Assembly (NCBI GenBank): GCA_944382045.1
Contig: CALWMT010000033.1
Coordinates: 1-13,989, forward strand
Direction of reading: 5' to 3'
Origin: an uncultured Enterocloster sp.
GTDB lineage: Bacteria > Bacillota > Clostridia > Lachnospirales > Lachnospiraceae
Length of the DNA stretch: 13,989 nucleotides
Shown here: piece after piece, positions 1 through 6,406 of the stretch
Numbering within the stretch: position 1 is the stretch's first letter
Layout: each line of letters opens with the position of its first letter
Position numbers and translations under genes: made by a program
Notes under the pieces: generated by a model
What the model saw: the letters and a program-made list of their open reading frames with translations, nothing else
Database searches by the model: none
Told to the model about the DNA's origin: nothing

Positions 1-2391
1 ATTCTGCCGGAGGCATTTGCCACCGTGCGGGAAGCGGCCAAGCGGACTCTTAATATGGAGCATTTCCCGGTGCAGCTTATCGGCGGCATTGTGCTTCACC
101 AGGGCCGTATCGCGGAGATGCGCACTGGTGAAGGAAAAACCCTGGTGTCCACCTGCCCGGCCTACTTGAACGCACTGCGGGGCAAGGGCGTGCAGATCGT
201 TACGGTGAACGACTATCTGGCCAAGCGTGACGCGGAGTGGATGGGCCAGGTACACCGCTTTTTGGGACTTACGGTGGGCGTGGTGCTCAACGAGATGAAC
301 AGCGAGGAGCGGAAAGCAGCCTATGCCTGCGATATCACCTACGTGACCAACAACGAGCTGGGATTTGACTATCTGCGTGACAATATGGCCATCTATAAGG
401 AGCAGCTGGTGCTCCGGGATCTGGACTACTGCATTATCGATGAGGTGGACTCCGTGCTGATTGATGAGGCACGTACCCCTCTGATTATTTCCGGACAGAG
501 CGGCAAGTCCACCAAGCTTTACGAGGTCTGCGATGTGCTGGCCCGCCAGCTGGAGCGGGGCACGGTTTCCAAGGAGTTCTCCAAGATTGACGCCATCATG
601 GGCGAGGAGATCGAGGAGACCGGCGACTTCGTTGTGGATGAGAAGGACAAGGTGGTAAACCTTACCGAGCAGGGCGTAAGAAAGGTGGAGGAATTCTTCC
701 ACATTGAAAACCTGGCGGATCCTCAGAACCTTGAGATTCAGCACAACATCATCCTGGCCCTGCGGGCCAACAACCTGATGTTTAGGGATAAGGACTACGT
801 GGTTAAGGACGGAGAGGTCCTGATCGTAGATGAGTTCACCGGCCGTATTATGCCGGGCCGCCGGTACTCGGACGGCCTGCACCAGGCTATCGAGGCCAAG
901 GAGCATGTGCAGGTGCGCCGGGAGAGCCGGACTCTGGCCACCATTACCTTCCAGAACTTCTTCAATAAGTTCAATAAGAAGGCGGGCATGACCGGTACGG
1001 CTCTGACTGAGGAGAAGGAGTTCAGGAACATCTACGGCATGGACGTAATCGCCATCCCCACCAACCGGCCTATGATCCGCAAGGACTGGGACGACGCGGT
1101 GTATAAGACCAAGAAGGAGAAGTTCAAGGCGGTTGTGGACGAGGTGGAGGCCGCTCATGAGAAGGGCCAGCCCGTATTGGTGGGCACCATTGCCATTGAG
1201 ACCTCTGAGCTCTTAAGCAAGATGTTAAACCGCCGGGGCATCCCCCACAAGGTGCTGAACGCCAAGTTCCATGAGCTGGAGGCGGAGATCGTGGCGGACG
1301 CCGGAATCCACGGGTCCGTGACCATCGCCACCAATATGGCGGGCCGTGGTACGGATATCAAGCTGGATGACGAGTCCAAGGCCCTTGGAGGCCTCAAGAT
1401 TATCGGCACGGAGCGCCATGAGTCCCGGCGTATTGACAATCAGCTGCGCGGCCGTTCCGGCCGTCAGGGAGATCCGGGCGAATCCCGCTTCTACCTGTCC
1501 TTGGAGGACGACCTGCTGCGGCTTTTCGGCTCCGAGCGCCTGATGCATATGTTTGAGGCCATGGGTGTGCCTGAGGGCGAGCAGATTGAGCACAAGATGC
1601 TCTCCAACGCCATTGAGAAGGCCCAGATGAAGATAGAGGGCAACAACTTCGGCATCCGTGAGCAGCTCTTAAAGTTTGACGAGGTGAACAATGAGCAGCG
1701 CGAGGTTATCTACGCGGAGCGCCGCAAGGTTCTGGACGGGGACAACATGCGGGAGCTGGTGCTCAAGATGATCACGGACATTGTGGAGAACGCGGTGGAC
1801 ATGTCCATCTCCGACGATCAGCCGGCGGAGAAGTGGGACCTGTCCGAGCTCAACAGCCTGCTTCTGCCCATTATCCCCTTAAGCCCCATCCGGCTGACGG
1901 AGGAGCAGAAGCACATGAAGAAGAATGAGCTCAAGCATCTCTTAAAGGAGCAGGCCATCAAGCTCTATGAGACCAAGGAGGCGGAGTTCCCCGAGGCGGA
2001 GCAGATCCGTGAGATCGAGCGCGTGGTTCTTCTGAAGGTCATTGACAACAAGTGGATGGCTCATCTGGACGATATGGACGCCCTGAGGGAGAGCATCGGA
2101 CTTCAGGCCTACGGCCAGAGGGATCCGGTTGTGGAGTACAAGATGCAGGGCTACGACATGTATGAGGCCATGATGGCCTCCATCCAGGAGGAGACAGTGC
2201 GCATCCTCTTCCACATCCGCGTGGAGCAGAAGGTGGAGCGGGAGCCCGCTGCCAAGGTGACGGGAACCAACAGGGACAGCTCCTCCACCAGCGCCCCCAA
2301 GAAGCGGGTGGAGCAGAAGATTTACCCCAACGACCCCTGCCCCTGCGGCTCCGGAAAGAAGTATAAGCAGTGCCACGGGCGGCTGAAGTAG
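1..2391 (+). CDS. secA: SecA, preprotein translocase ATPase (5' partial)
   Basis: ATP-driven motor that pushes unfolded preproteins through the SecYEG channel at the cytoplasmic membrane. The frame is already open at base 1 (ILPEAFATVREAAKR), so the true start lies upstream; 796 residues are visible, and full Firmicutes SecA is usually about 840-900. Walker A RTGEGKT lies at about 121-141 and the Walker B DEVD at 439-450. NBD2 motifs follow: AGMTGTA near 980, NMAGRGTDI near 1335 and QLRGRSGRQGDPG near 1440. The helical scaffold segment is IDNKWMAHLDDMDALRE near 2041. The protein ends with an intact zinc-binding tail, CxCxSG-x6-CH (2338-2376), which in other bacteria contacts SecB and/or lipids. 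The stop is TAG. prfB follows on the same strand, the same order as in Bacillus subtilis. No terminator with a T-run separates them, so cotranscription is possible despite the inserted element between them. Confidence 0.98.
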   Translation: MLPEAFATVREAAKRTLNMEHFPVQLIGGIVLHQGRIAEMRTGEGKTLVSTCPAYLNALRGKGVQIVTVNDYLAKRDAEWMGQVHRFLGLTVGVVLNEMNSEERKAAYACDITYVTNNELGFDYLRDNMAIYKEQLVLRDLDYCIIDEVDSVLIDEARTPLIISGQSGKSTKLYEVCDVLARQLERGTVSKEFSKIDAIMGEEIEETGDFVVDEKDKVVNLTEQGVRKVEEFFHIENLADPQNLEIQHNIILALRANNLMFRDKDYVVKDGEVLIVDEFTGRIMPGRRYSDGLHQAIEAKEHVQVRRESRTLATITFQNFFNKFNKKAGMTGTALTEEKEFRNIYGMDVIAIPTNRPMIRKDWDDAVYKTKKEKFKAVVDEVEAAHEKGQPVLVGTIAIETSELLSKMLNRRGIPHKVLNAKFHELEAEIVADAGIHGSVTIATNMAGRGTDIKLDDESKALGGLKIIGTERHESRRIDNQLRGRSGRQGDPGESRFYLSLEDDLLRLFGSERLMHMFEAMGVPEGEQIEHKMLSNAIEKAQMKIEGNNFGIREQLLKFDEVNNEQREVIYAERRKVLDGDNMRELVLKMITDIVENAVDMSISDDQPAEKWDLSELNSLLLPIIPLSPIRLTEEQKHMKKNELKHLLKEQAIKLYETKEAEFPEAEQIREIERVVLLKVIDNKWMAHLDDMDALRESIGLQAYGQRDPVVEYKMQGYDMYEAMMASIQEETVRILFHIRVEQKVEREPAAKVTGTNRDSSSTSAPKKRVEQKIYPNDPCPCGSGKKYKQCHGRLK

Positions 2392-2420
2392 TAAGACGCC
2401 GTCCTGGTCTGCCGCAATCA

Positions 2421-2428
2421 ATTAAATA
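2421..2428. repeat. target-site duplication, left copy (ATTAAATA)
   Basis: Exact 8-bp octamer immediately outside the left terminal inverted repeat. The identical octamer sits at 2582-2589, immediately outside the right one. This is the expected footprint of insertion with an 8-bp staggered cut. Confidence 0.75.
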
Positions 2429-2446
2429 GTAACTATTCAGGACGGC
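2429..2446 (+). repeat. left terminal inverted repeat
   Basis: GTAACTATTCAGGACGGC. It matches the reverse complement of 2564-2581 at 17 of 18 positions (A versus G at position 7). It begins with GTAA, as IS66-family ends do. Confidence 0.8.
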
Positions 2447-2448
2447 AT

Positions 2449-2499
2449 CCTCTTGCCCGGCCAAAGGCCGGACAAGAGGCATCGGAGGTTCCTCCGATG
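2449..2499. repeat. two strong hairpins inside the MITE
   Basis: Hairpin 1: CCTCTTG (2449-2455) pairs with CAAGAGG (2473-2479) and CCGGCC (2457-2462) with GGCCGG (2466-2471), with one C/A mismatch and an AAA loop. Hairpin 2: CATCGGAGG (2480-2488) pairs perfectly with CCTCCGATG (2491-2499). Neither is followed by a T-run, so they do not look like intrinsic terminators. Confidence 0.85.
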
Positions 2500-2505
2500 T
2501 GAAAA

Positions 2506-2556
2506 CAGGGGCAAAAGCATGCTTATAAGCGAGCTTAACGCCTGTTTTTGCCCCTG
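2506..2556. repeat. third hairpin inside the MITE
   Basis: CAGGGGCAAAA (2506-2516) pairs with TTTTGCCCCTG (2546-2556). The loop contains a further perfect 10-bp palindrome GCTTATAAGC (2521-2530) and an overlapping TAAGC/GCTTA stem. With the terminal repeats paired, the whole element folds as a three-branched structure on either strand. Confidence 0.8.
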
Positions 2557-2563
2557 CTTTCCC

Positions 2564-2581
2564 GCCGTCCTGAACAGTTAC
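2564..2581 (-). repeat. right terminal inverted repeat
   Basis: GCCGTCCTGAACAGTTAC on the + strand, which reads GTAACTGTTCAGGACGGC on the - strand, pairing with 2429-2446. Confidence 0.8.
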
Positions 2582-2589
2582 ATTAAATA
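2582..2589. repeat. target-site duplication, right copy (ATTAAATA)
   Basis: Second exact copy of the octamer found at 2421-2428. It lies 19 bases before the prfB GTG start, so the element landed just upstream of the prfB ribosome binding site without disturbing it. Confidence 0.75.
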
Positions 2590-2608
2590 AATGAAAGAAG
2601 GTGAAGCT

Positions 2609-3746
2609 GTGGTTGAGTTCGATAATTTTAAACATACGCTCTCGACGTATGACAAACCATTAGTGGAAGTGAGGGATTCACTTTGACCTGGATAACAAGG
2701 TCAGAAGAATCGCAGAATTAGACAAATCGATGGAGGAGCCGGGCTTCTGGGATGACCCGGACAAATCCACCAGGCTGGTCCGGGAGGCCAAGCATTTGAA
2801 GGATGAGGTGGACACCTATCACCAGCTGGAGCAGGCCTATGAGGATATCCAGGTGATGATCCAGATGGGGATGGAGGAGGACGATGCCTCCCTGATCCCG
2901 GAGATCGAGCAGATGCTGGACGAATTTTCCCAGACACTGGAAAATATGCGCATGAAGCTCCTGCTCTCCGGGGAGTACGACGCCTACGACGCCATCCTGC
3001 GGCTGAATGCAGGGGCCGGCGGAACAGAGTCCTGCGACTGGTGCAGCATGCTTTACCGCATGTACTGCCGGTGGGCGGAGAAGCACGGCTTTAAGGTGGA
3101 GGTGCTGGATTTCCTGGACGGTGAGGAGGCGGGCATCAAGTCTGTGACCATCCAGGTGAGCGGGGAGAATGCCTACGGATATCTGCGCTCCGAGCACGGG
3201 GTGCACCGCCTGGTACGTATTTCTCCCTTCAATGCGGCCGGGAAGCGGCAGACCTCCTTTGTGTCCTGCGACGTGATGCCGGACATCAAGGAGGACATTG
3301 ACATAGAGATCAATCCGGACGATATCCGGGTGGATACCTACCGGTCCAGCGGCGCAGGCGGCCAGCACATCAACAAGACCTCATCGGCTATCCGCATCAC
3401 CCATTATCCCACAGGAATTGTGGTGACCTGCCAGAACGAGCGGTCCCAGTTCCAGAACAAGGATAAGGCCATGCAGATGCTGAAGGCCAAGCTCTATATG
3501 TTAAAGCAGGAGGAGCAGGCCGCCAAGGCGGCGGGCATCCGCGGGGACGTGAAGGACAACGGCTGGGGAAGCCAGATCCGCTCCTATGTGCTCCAGCCCT
3601 ACACCATGGTGAAGGATCTGCGCACCGGACAGGAGAGCGGCAATGTGGACGCAGTGCTGGACGGAGCTCTGGATGACTTTATCAGCGCATACCTGCGCTG
3701 GATGAGCCTGGGCTGCCCGGACAGGCATGCCAGGTCGGAGGAGTAA
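2609..3746 (+). CDS. prfB: Peptide chain release factor 2 (programmed +1 frameshift)
   Basis: RF2 recognises UGA and UAA stop codons and triggers peptide release on the ribosome. It is read in two frames: 25 codons from GTG 2609 to CTT 2681-2683, then an in-frame TGA (2684-2686), then +1 reading resumes at GAC 2685, giving 378 residues in the usual RF2 range. The stop-recognition tripeptide SPF falls at residues 205-207 and the catalytic GGQ at 250-252, the same numbers as in E. coli RF2. I chose GTG 2609 because AGAAGG (2596-2601) lies 7 bases upstream and the protein then begins MVEFDNFK, as relatives do. ATG 2591 is in frame but has no Shine-Dalgarno. Downstream is a terminator at 3776-3810. 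The MITE at 2429-2581 lies between this gene and secA. Confidence 0.97.
2671..2687 (+). promoter_or_regulatory. prfB +1 programmed frameshift site
   Basis: The slippery core CTTTGAC (2681-2687) is preceded by a Shine-Dalgarno-like GAGGGA (2671-2676) four bases upstream of CTT. This is the conserved RF2 autoregulatory arrangement: when RF2 is scarce the ribosome pauses at UGA and slips from CUU to UUU, allowing full-length RF2. The protein is continuous only if the shift occurs (EVRDSL then DLDNKVRR). Confidence 0.96.
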
Positions 3747-3775
3747 GGAAAGAGAACGCTCCAGCTGATTGATGG

Positions 3776-3810
3776 AAAAGAGGCATTTGCAGAGGCGGAT
3801 GTCTCTTTTT
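3776..3810 (+). terminator. intrinsic terminator after prfB
   Basis: AAAAGAGGCAT (3776-3786) pairs with ATGTCTCTTTT (3799-3809), with one G-U pair, and ends in a run of five T. It lies 29 bases after the prfB stop. Confidence 0.8.
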
Positions 3811-3826
3811 AAATGCAAGAAATCAG

Positions 3827-3855
3827 TTGCTTTTTGGGCAGAAGTATGTTAATAT
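3827..3855 (+). promoter_or_regulatory. promoter for ACT protein-hom operon
   Basis: TTGCTT (3827-3832), 17-base spacer, TAATAT (3850-3855). It lies just after the prfB terminator and about 65 bases before the next ATG, so the ACT-hom pair probably starts its own transcript here. Confidence 0.6.
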
Positions 3856-3920
3856 CTTTCCTGTGACTACAGATGTATTTCTGATACGGACACCTGCGGG
3901 GCAGAGAGGAAATAGGCGCG

Positions 3921-4364
3921 ATGGAAGATAAGAGTAAATATTTTGTGGTGAAGCAGAAGGCAGTCCCGGAAGTGCTTCTCAAGGTGGTGGAGGCCAAGAA
4001 GATGCTGGAGACAGAGCGGGCTCTCACGGTTCAGGAGGCCGCGGACAAGGTGGGGATCAGCCGCAGCTCATTTTACAAGTATAAGGATGATATCTTCCCC
4101 TTCTATGACAACACAAAGGGAAAGACAGTGACTCTTGTGGTGCAGATGGACGATGTGCAGGGACTGCTCAGTGATCTTCTTCATGTGGTGGCGGATTATA
4201 AAGCCAACATATTAACCATTCATCAGAGTATACCGGTCAATGGCGTGGCCACATTGACTCTGAGCGTGGAGGTGCGGGAGAACACGGGAAATATGTCCAG
4301 CATGATCGAGGATCTGGAGGAAGTAGATGGGGTACATTATGTAAAGATCCTTTCCAGGGAGTAG
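3921..4364 (+). CDS. UPF0735 ACT-domain protein (PheB-like)
   Basis: A 147-residue cytoplasmic protein of the UPF0735 family, which includes B. subtilis PheB; no biochemical role is firmly known to me. Residues 35-55 (LTVQEAADKVGISRSSFYKY) read as a helix-turn-helix. Residues about 70-145 form one ACT domain (GLLSDLLHVVADYKANILTI, then IPVNGVATLTLSVEV), a fold that commonly binds amino acids. Start: ATG 3921 with AGAGAGGA ending 10 bases upstream. Its stop lies 50 bases before the preferred hom start, so the two are almost certainly cotranscribed. That suggests a regulatory role tied to the threonine/methionine branch (inference). In bacilli, relatives sit next to prephenate dehydratase (pheA), so the partner seems to vary. 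Confidence 0.93.
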   Translation: MEDKSKYFVVKQKAVPEVLLKVVEAKKMLETERALTVQEAADKVGISRSSFYKYKDDIFPFYDNTKGKTVTLVVQMDDVQGLLSDLLHVVADYKANILTIHQSIPVNGVATLTLSVEVRENTGNMSSMIEDLEEVDGVHYVKILSRE

Positions 4365-4414
4365 GCGTGATGCGGGGAAGGATTGTAAATAGACAAGAGA
4401 CGGAGAGCGGAAAA

Positions 4415-5656
4415 ATGATCAAGGCAGCAATTATGGGATATGGGACCATAGGCTCCGGAGTGGCGGAGATTCTGGAAGAGAATAGGGATGTGATAAGGGA
4501 AAAGGCAGGACAGGAGATCCGTCTGAAGTATGTTCTGGATCTGCGGGACTTTCCGGACAGCCCAGTGGCAGACAAGATCATCCACGATTTTAAGCAGATC
4601 GAGGAGGATGAGGAGATCCGGATTGTGGTGGAGGCCATGGGAGGGTTAAACCCGGCATATCCCTTTGTAAAGGCCTGCCTGCTGGCGGGCAAGCATGTTG
4701 CCACCTCCAACAAGGCATTGGTGGCCGCCCATGGAACCGAGCTTCTGGAGATTGCCCGGCAGAAGCGGGTGAATTTCTTTTTTGAAGCCAGCGTGGGCGG
4801 AGGGATTCCCATTATTCGTCCTCTGTACCGCTGCTTGGAGGGAGAGCGGATTGAGGAGATTACAGGCATTCTGAACGGGACGACCAACTTCATCCTCACA
4901 AAGATGGATGAGGAGGGAGAGACGTTTGAGGCAGCCCTCAAGGAGGCGCAGAGCCGCGGATATGCGGAGCGCAATCCGGAGGCAGATGTGGAGGGCTATG
5001 ACACCTGCCGCAAGATCGCGATTCTCACTGCCATGGCGGCGGGAAGAGAGGTTCATTTTGAGGATATTTACACAGAAGGGATCACCAGGATTACGGATAC
5101 AGATTTTAAATACGCGAAGCAGATGGGCACTTCCATCAAGCTGTTTGGCACAAGCCGGATCCATGATGGCAGGGCCAGCGCCTTTGTGGCTCCGATGATG
5201 ATCGACAAGGCAAATCCCCTGTATTCTGTAAACGATGTGTTCAATGGCATTCTGGTGAAGGGAAATATGCTGGGGCCTGCCATGTTTTACGGAAGCGGGG
5301 CGGGAAAGCTGCCCACGGCGAGCGCGGTAATAGCGGATATGATTGAGGCGTCGCAGAATCTGGATTCCCATGTGCCCATGGGATGGTCGGAAAAGCCGCT
5401 GTGTGTGGAGCCGATTGAGACTGCATCGTTCCGGTATTTTGTCCGTATTGCCGGTTCCTGGACGGATAGAGAGGCGGATGTGAACACATACTTTGGAGGC
5501 GTGGATGTGCATGTGCTGGAGGGCTTGGATGAATTTGCCATTCTTACAGGCAGGATGCAGGAAGGAGCATTCCGCAGGGCAGCGGCAGCATTTGACACAG
5601 CAGAGCAGGCGGAGGGACGGCCGGGCATCCGGCAGATGATCCGGGCAGAGATGTAA
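4415..5656 (+). CDS. hom: Homoserine dehydrogenase
   Basis: NAD(P)-dependent reduction of aspartate semialdehyde to homoserine, the branch point toward threonine and methionine. From ATG 4415 it has 413 residues. The N-terminal Rossmann motif GYGTIGSG is at residues 8-15. Then come ATSNKALVA around Lys100, EASVGGGIPII (124-134), GILNGTTNFIL (151-161) and the dehydrogenase signature DVEGYDTCRK with Asp191 and Lys200. The C-terminal ~55 residues (from YFVRIAG) look like a reduced ACT-type tail without a clear DxPGVL effector motif. Start choice: GGAGAG lies 7 bases before 4415 and MIKAAIMGYG matches the family N-terminus. An in-frame ATG at 4370, with AGGGAG 8 bases upstream, would add 15 residues and couple directly to the ACT gene, so both may be used. 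Confidence 0.96.
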   Translation: MIKAAIMGYGTIGSGVAEILEENRDVIREKAGQEIRLKYVLDLRDFPDSPVADKIIHDFKQIEEDEEIRIVVEAMGGLNPAYPFVKACLLAGKHVATSNKALVAAHGTELLEIARQKRVNFFFEASVGGGIPIIRPLYRCLEGERIEEITGILNGTTNFILTKMDEEGETFEAALKEAQSRGYAERNPEADVEGYDTCRKIAILTAMAAGREVHFEDIYTEGITRITDTDFKYAKQMGTSIKLFGTSRIHDGRASAFVAPMMIDKANPLYSVNDVFNGILVKGNMLGPAMFYGSGAGKLPTASAVIADMIEASQNLDSHVPMGWSEKPLCVEPIETASFRYFVRIAGSWTDREADVNTYFGGVDVHVLEGLDEFAILTGRMQEGAFRRAAAAFDTAEQAEGRPGIRQMIRAEM

Positions 5657-5661
5657 GAGAG

Positions 5662-5720
5662 CTGACAGAAAAGGAGAGCAGAGCCCCTGTAGCGGGGCAT
5701 CGGCTCTCCTTATTTGTCAG
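5662..5720. terminator. bidirectional terminator between hom and the membrane gene
   Basis: A long nested hairpin: CTGACA/TGTCAG outer arms (5662-5667 and 5715-5720), AAGGAGAGC/GCTCTCCTT (5671-5679 and 5703-5711) and an inner GCCCC/GGGGC (5683-5687 and 5694-5698). T-rich sequence follows on both strands. It sits between two convergent genes, so it can end both. Confidence 0.85.
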
Positions 5721-5744
5721 CGGCAGGGAACTGCAGCTTTTGTC

Positions 5745-6248
5745 TTATGAAAACTGCAGGGAGGCAGAGGGAAGGGACTCCGGTATGGTCATCTGCATCT
5801 GCAGCTGTTCCCGCATCTGCTCCTGAAGCTCGTACAGATAGGAATTAATCTGGGGACCAAGCACGGGATCCTTCAGCGCATCGTAATAGGATATAAGCGC
5901 GTAGAAGAAAAACAGTGTCAGCCCGATCGCCAGAATGCTCAGAATAATTCCAGCAATGGCCCGCCCCATCATGCCCCGGCCCTGCCGGTCAGGTGCACGC
6001 CGGGAGAGAACGGCGAGAAGCAGGCCGCCGGCTCCGCAGAACAGGCCTGGGGGAAAATATCCCAGGATGGCCAGAACAATTCCGTTCAGTCCATAGATCG
6101 CTCCCCGGGGATAAATGCTGGCATTCATCAGTGAGACGGGGAGATAGAAGAAGCTGAAAAACAGCCCCACAGCACCGCACACAAGGGAGCAGGTGGCCAG
6201 CTGGCTGGCTGAGGTGGAAGATTTCTTGTTTTTGTAAATCGAATTCAT
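5745..6248 (-). CDS. DUF4190-like small membrane protein
   Basis: A 167-residue integral membrane protein of unknown function. Hydrophobic segments lie at about 17-40, 52-82 (possibly two helices) and 95-120. The junction GGLLLAVLSRR...GRAIAGIILSILAIG (75-110) is the pattern typical of DUF4190 proteins: a short basic loop followed by GxxIAGIxLG-like packing. The N-terminus is polar and basic (NKKSSTS). The C-terminus (125-167) is a Gln/Met/Glu-rich tail (LQEQMREQLQMQMT), likely helical. The start ATG (complement of 6246-6248) has only a weak Shine-Dalgarno. It is transcribed divergently from tex and convergently with hom, so it is a single-gene unit. I do not assign a function. Confidence 0.8.
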   Translation of the reverse strand: MNSIYKNKKSSTSASQLATCSLVCGAVGLFFSFFYLPVSLMNASIYPRGAIYGLNGIVLAILGYFPPGLFCGAGGLLLAVLSRRAPDRQGRGMMGRAIAGIILSILAIGLTLFFFYALISYYDALKDPVLGPQINSYLYELQEQMREQLQMQMTIPESLPSASLQFS

Positions 6249-6300
6249 AGCTTTACGTTAAGTGCCTTTCATCAGTGAAATTAATCGACTCTATCGGCTT

Positions 6301-6329
6301 ATTTTATCACGAAAATAGCGGACTGTCCA
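6301..6329 (-). promoter_or_regulatory. promoter for the DUF4190-like gene
   Basis: On the - strand: TGGACA (complement of 6324-6329), 17-base spacer, TAAAAT (complement of 6301-6306). The 5' leader would be about 45 bases. It lies back to back with the tex promoter. Confidence 0.65.
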
Positions 6330-6345
6330 GACAAAGAAAGAAGGC

Positions 6346-6374
6346 TTGCATAAGGCCGAGGGATGCTCTATAAT
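6346..6374 (+). promoter_or_regulatory. promoter for the tex-tsaE-tsaB-rimI operon
   Basis: TTGCAT (6346-6351), 17-base spacer, perfect TATAAT (6369-6374), 32 bases before the tex ATG. Its -35 box is 16 bases from the -35 box of the divergent promoter. Confidence 0.75.
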
Positions 6375-6406
6375 GGAGAGACAGCAATTCAGGGCGGAGG
6401 GAAGAC

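Larger units (their letters stand above)
2429..2581. mobile_element. IS66-like MITE (153 bp, non-autonomous)
   Basis: Seen directly: GTAACTATTCAGGACGGC at the left end and its inverted copy at the right end (17 of 18 bases match). The same octamer ATTAAATA directly abuts both outer ends. Between the ends lie three hairpins and no credible ORF. From knowledge of IS families: ends starting GTAA plus an 8-bp target duplication are hallmarks of the IS66 family. Inference: this is a transposase-less element mobilised in trans by an IS66-type transposase. Removing the element and one octamer would leave a 56-base secA-prfB spacer. It could also be regarded as a structured intergenic repeat of the ERIC/BOX/RUP sort. 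Multiplicity in the genome cannot be seen from one window. Confidence 0.75.

Noticed and set aside
2449..2556. MITE hairpins as a riboswitch or as the secA intrinsic terminator
   Set aside because: No T-run follows any stem, and the flanking inverted repeats plus the exact target duplication are better explained by a mobile element.
2591..2593. ATG 2591 as the prfB start
   Set aside because: It is in frame but abuts the target duplication and has no Shine-Dalgarno, whereas GTG 2609 has one at 7 bases and gives the family-typical N-terminus.
2039..2635. 198-codon open frame on the - strand across the secA end and the MITE
   Set aside because: Mostly antisense to secA, low-complexity Arg/Pro/Ser-rich composition, no recognisable domain; a shadow of the GC-rich coding strand.
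2684..2686. In-frame TGA near the start of prfB as a nonsense mutation or pseudogene
   Set aside because: It lies in the conserved CTTTGAC frameshift site with an upstream SD-like motif, and the protein is intact across the +1 shift.
3861..3920. T-box or amino-acid riboswitch in the ACT-hom leader
   Set aside because: The leader is only about 60 bases, with no T-box consensus, no terminator alternative and only a 4-bp hairpin.
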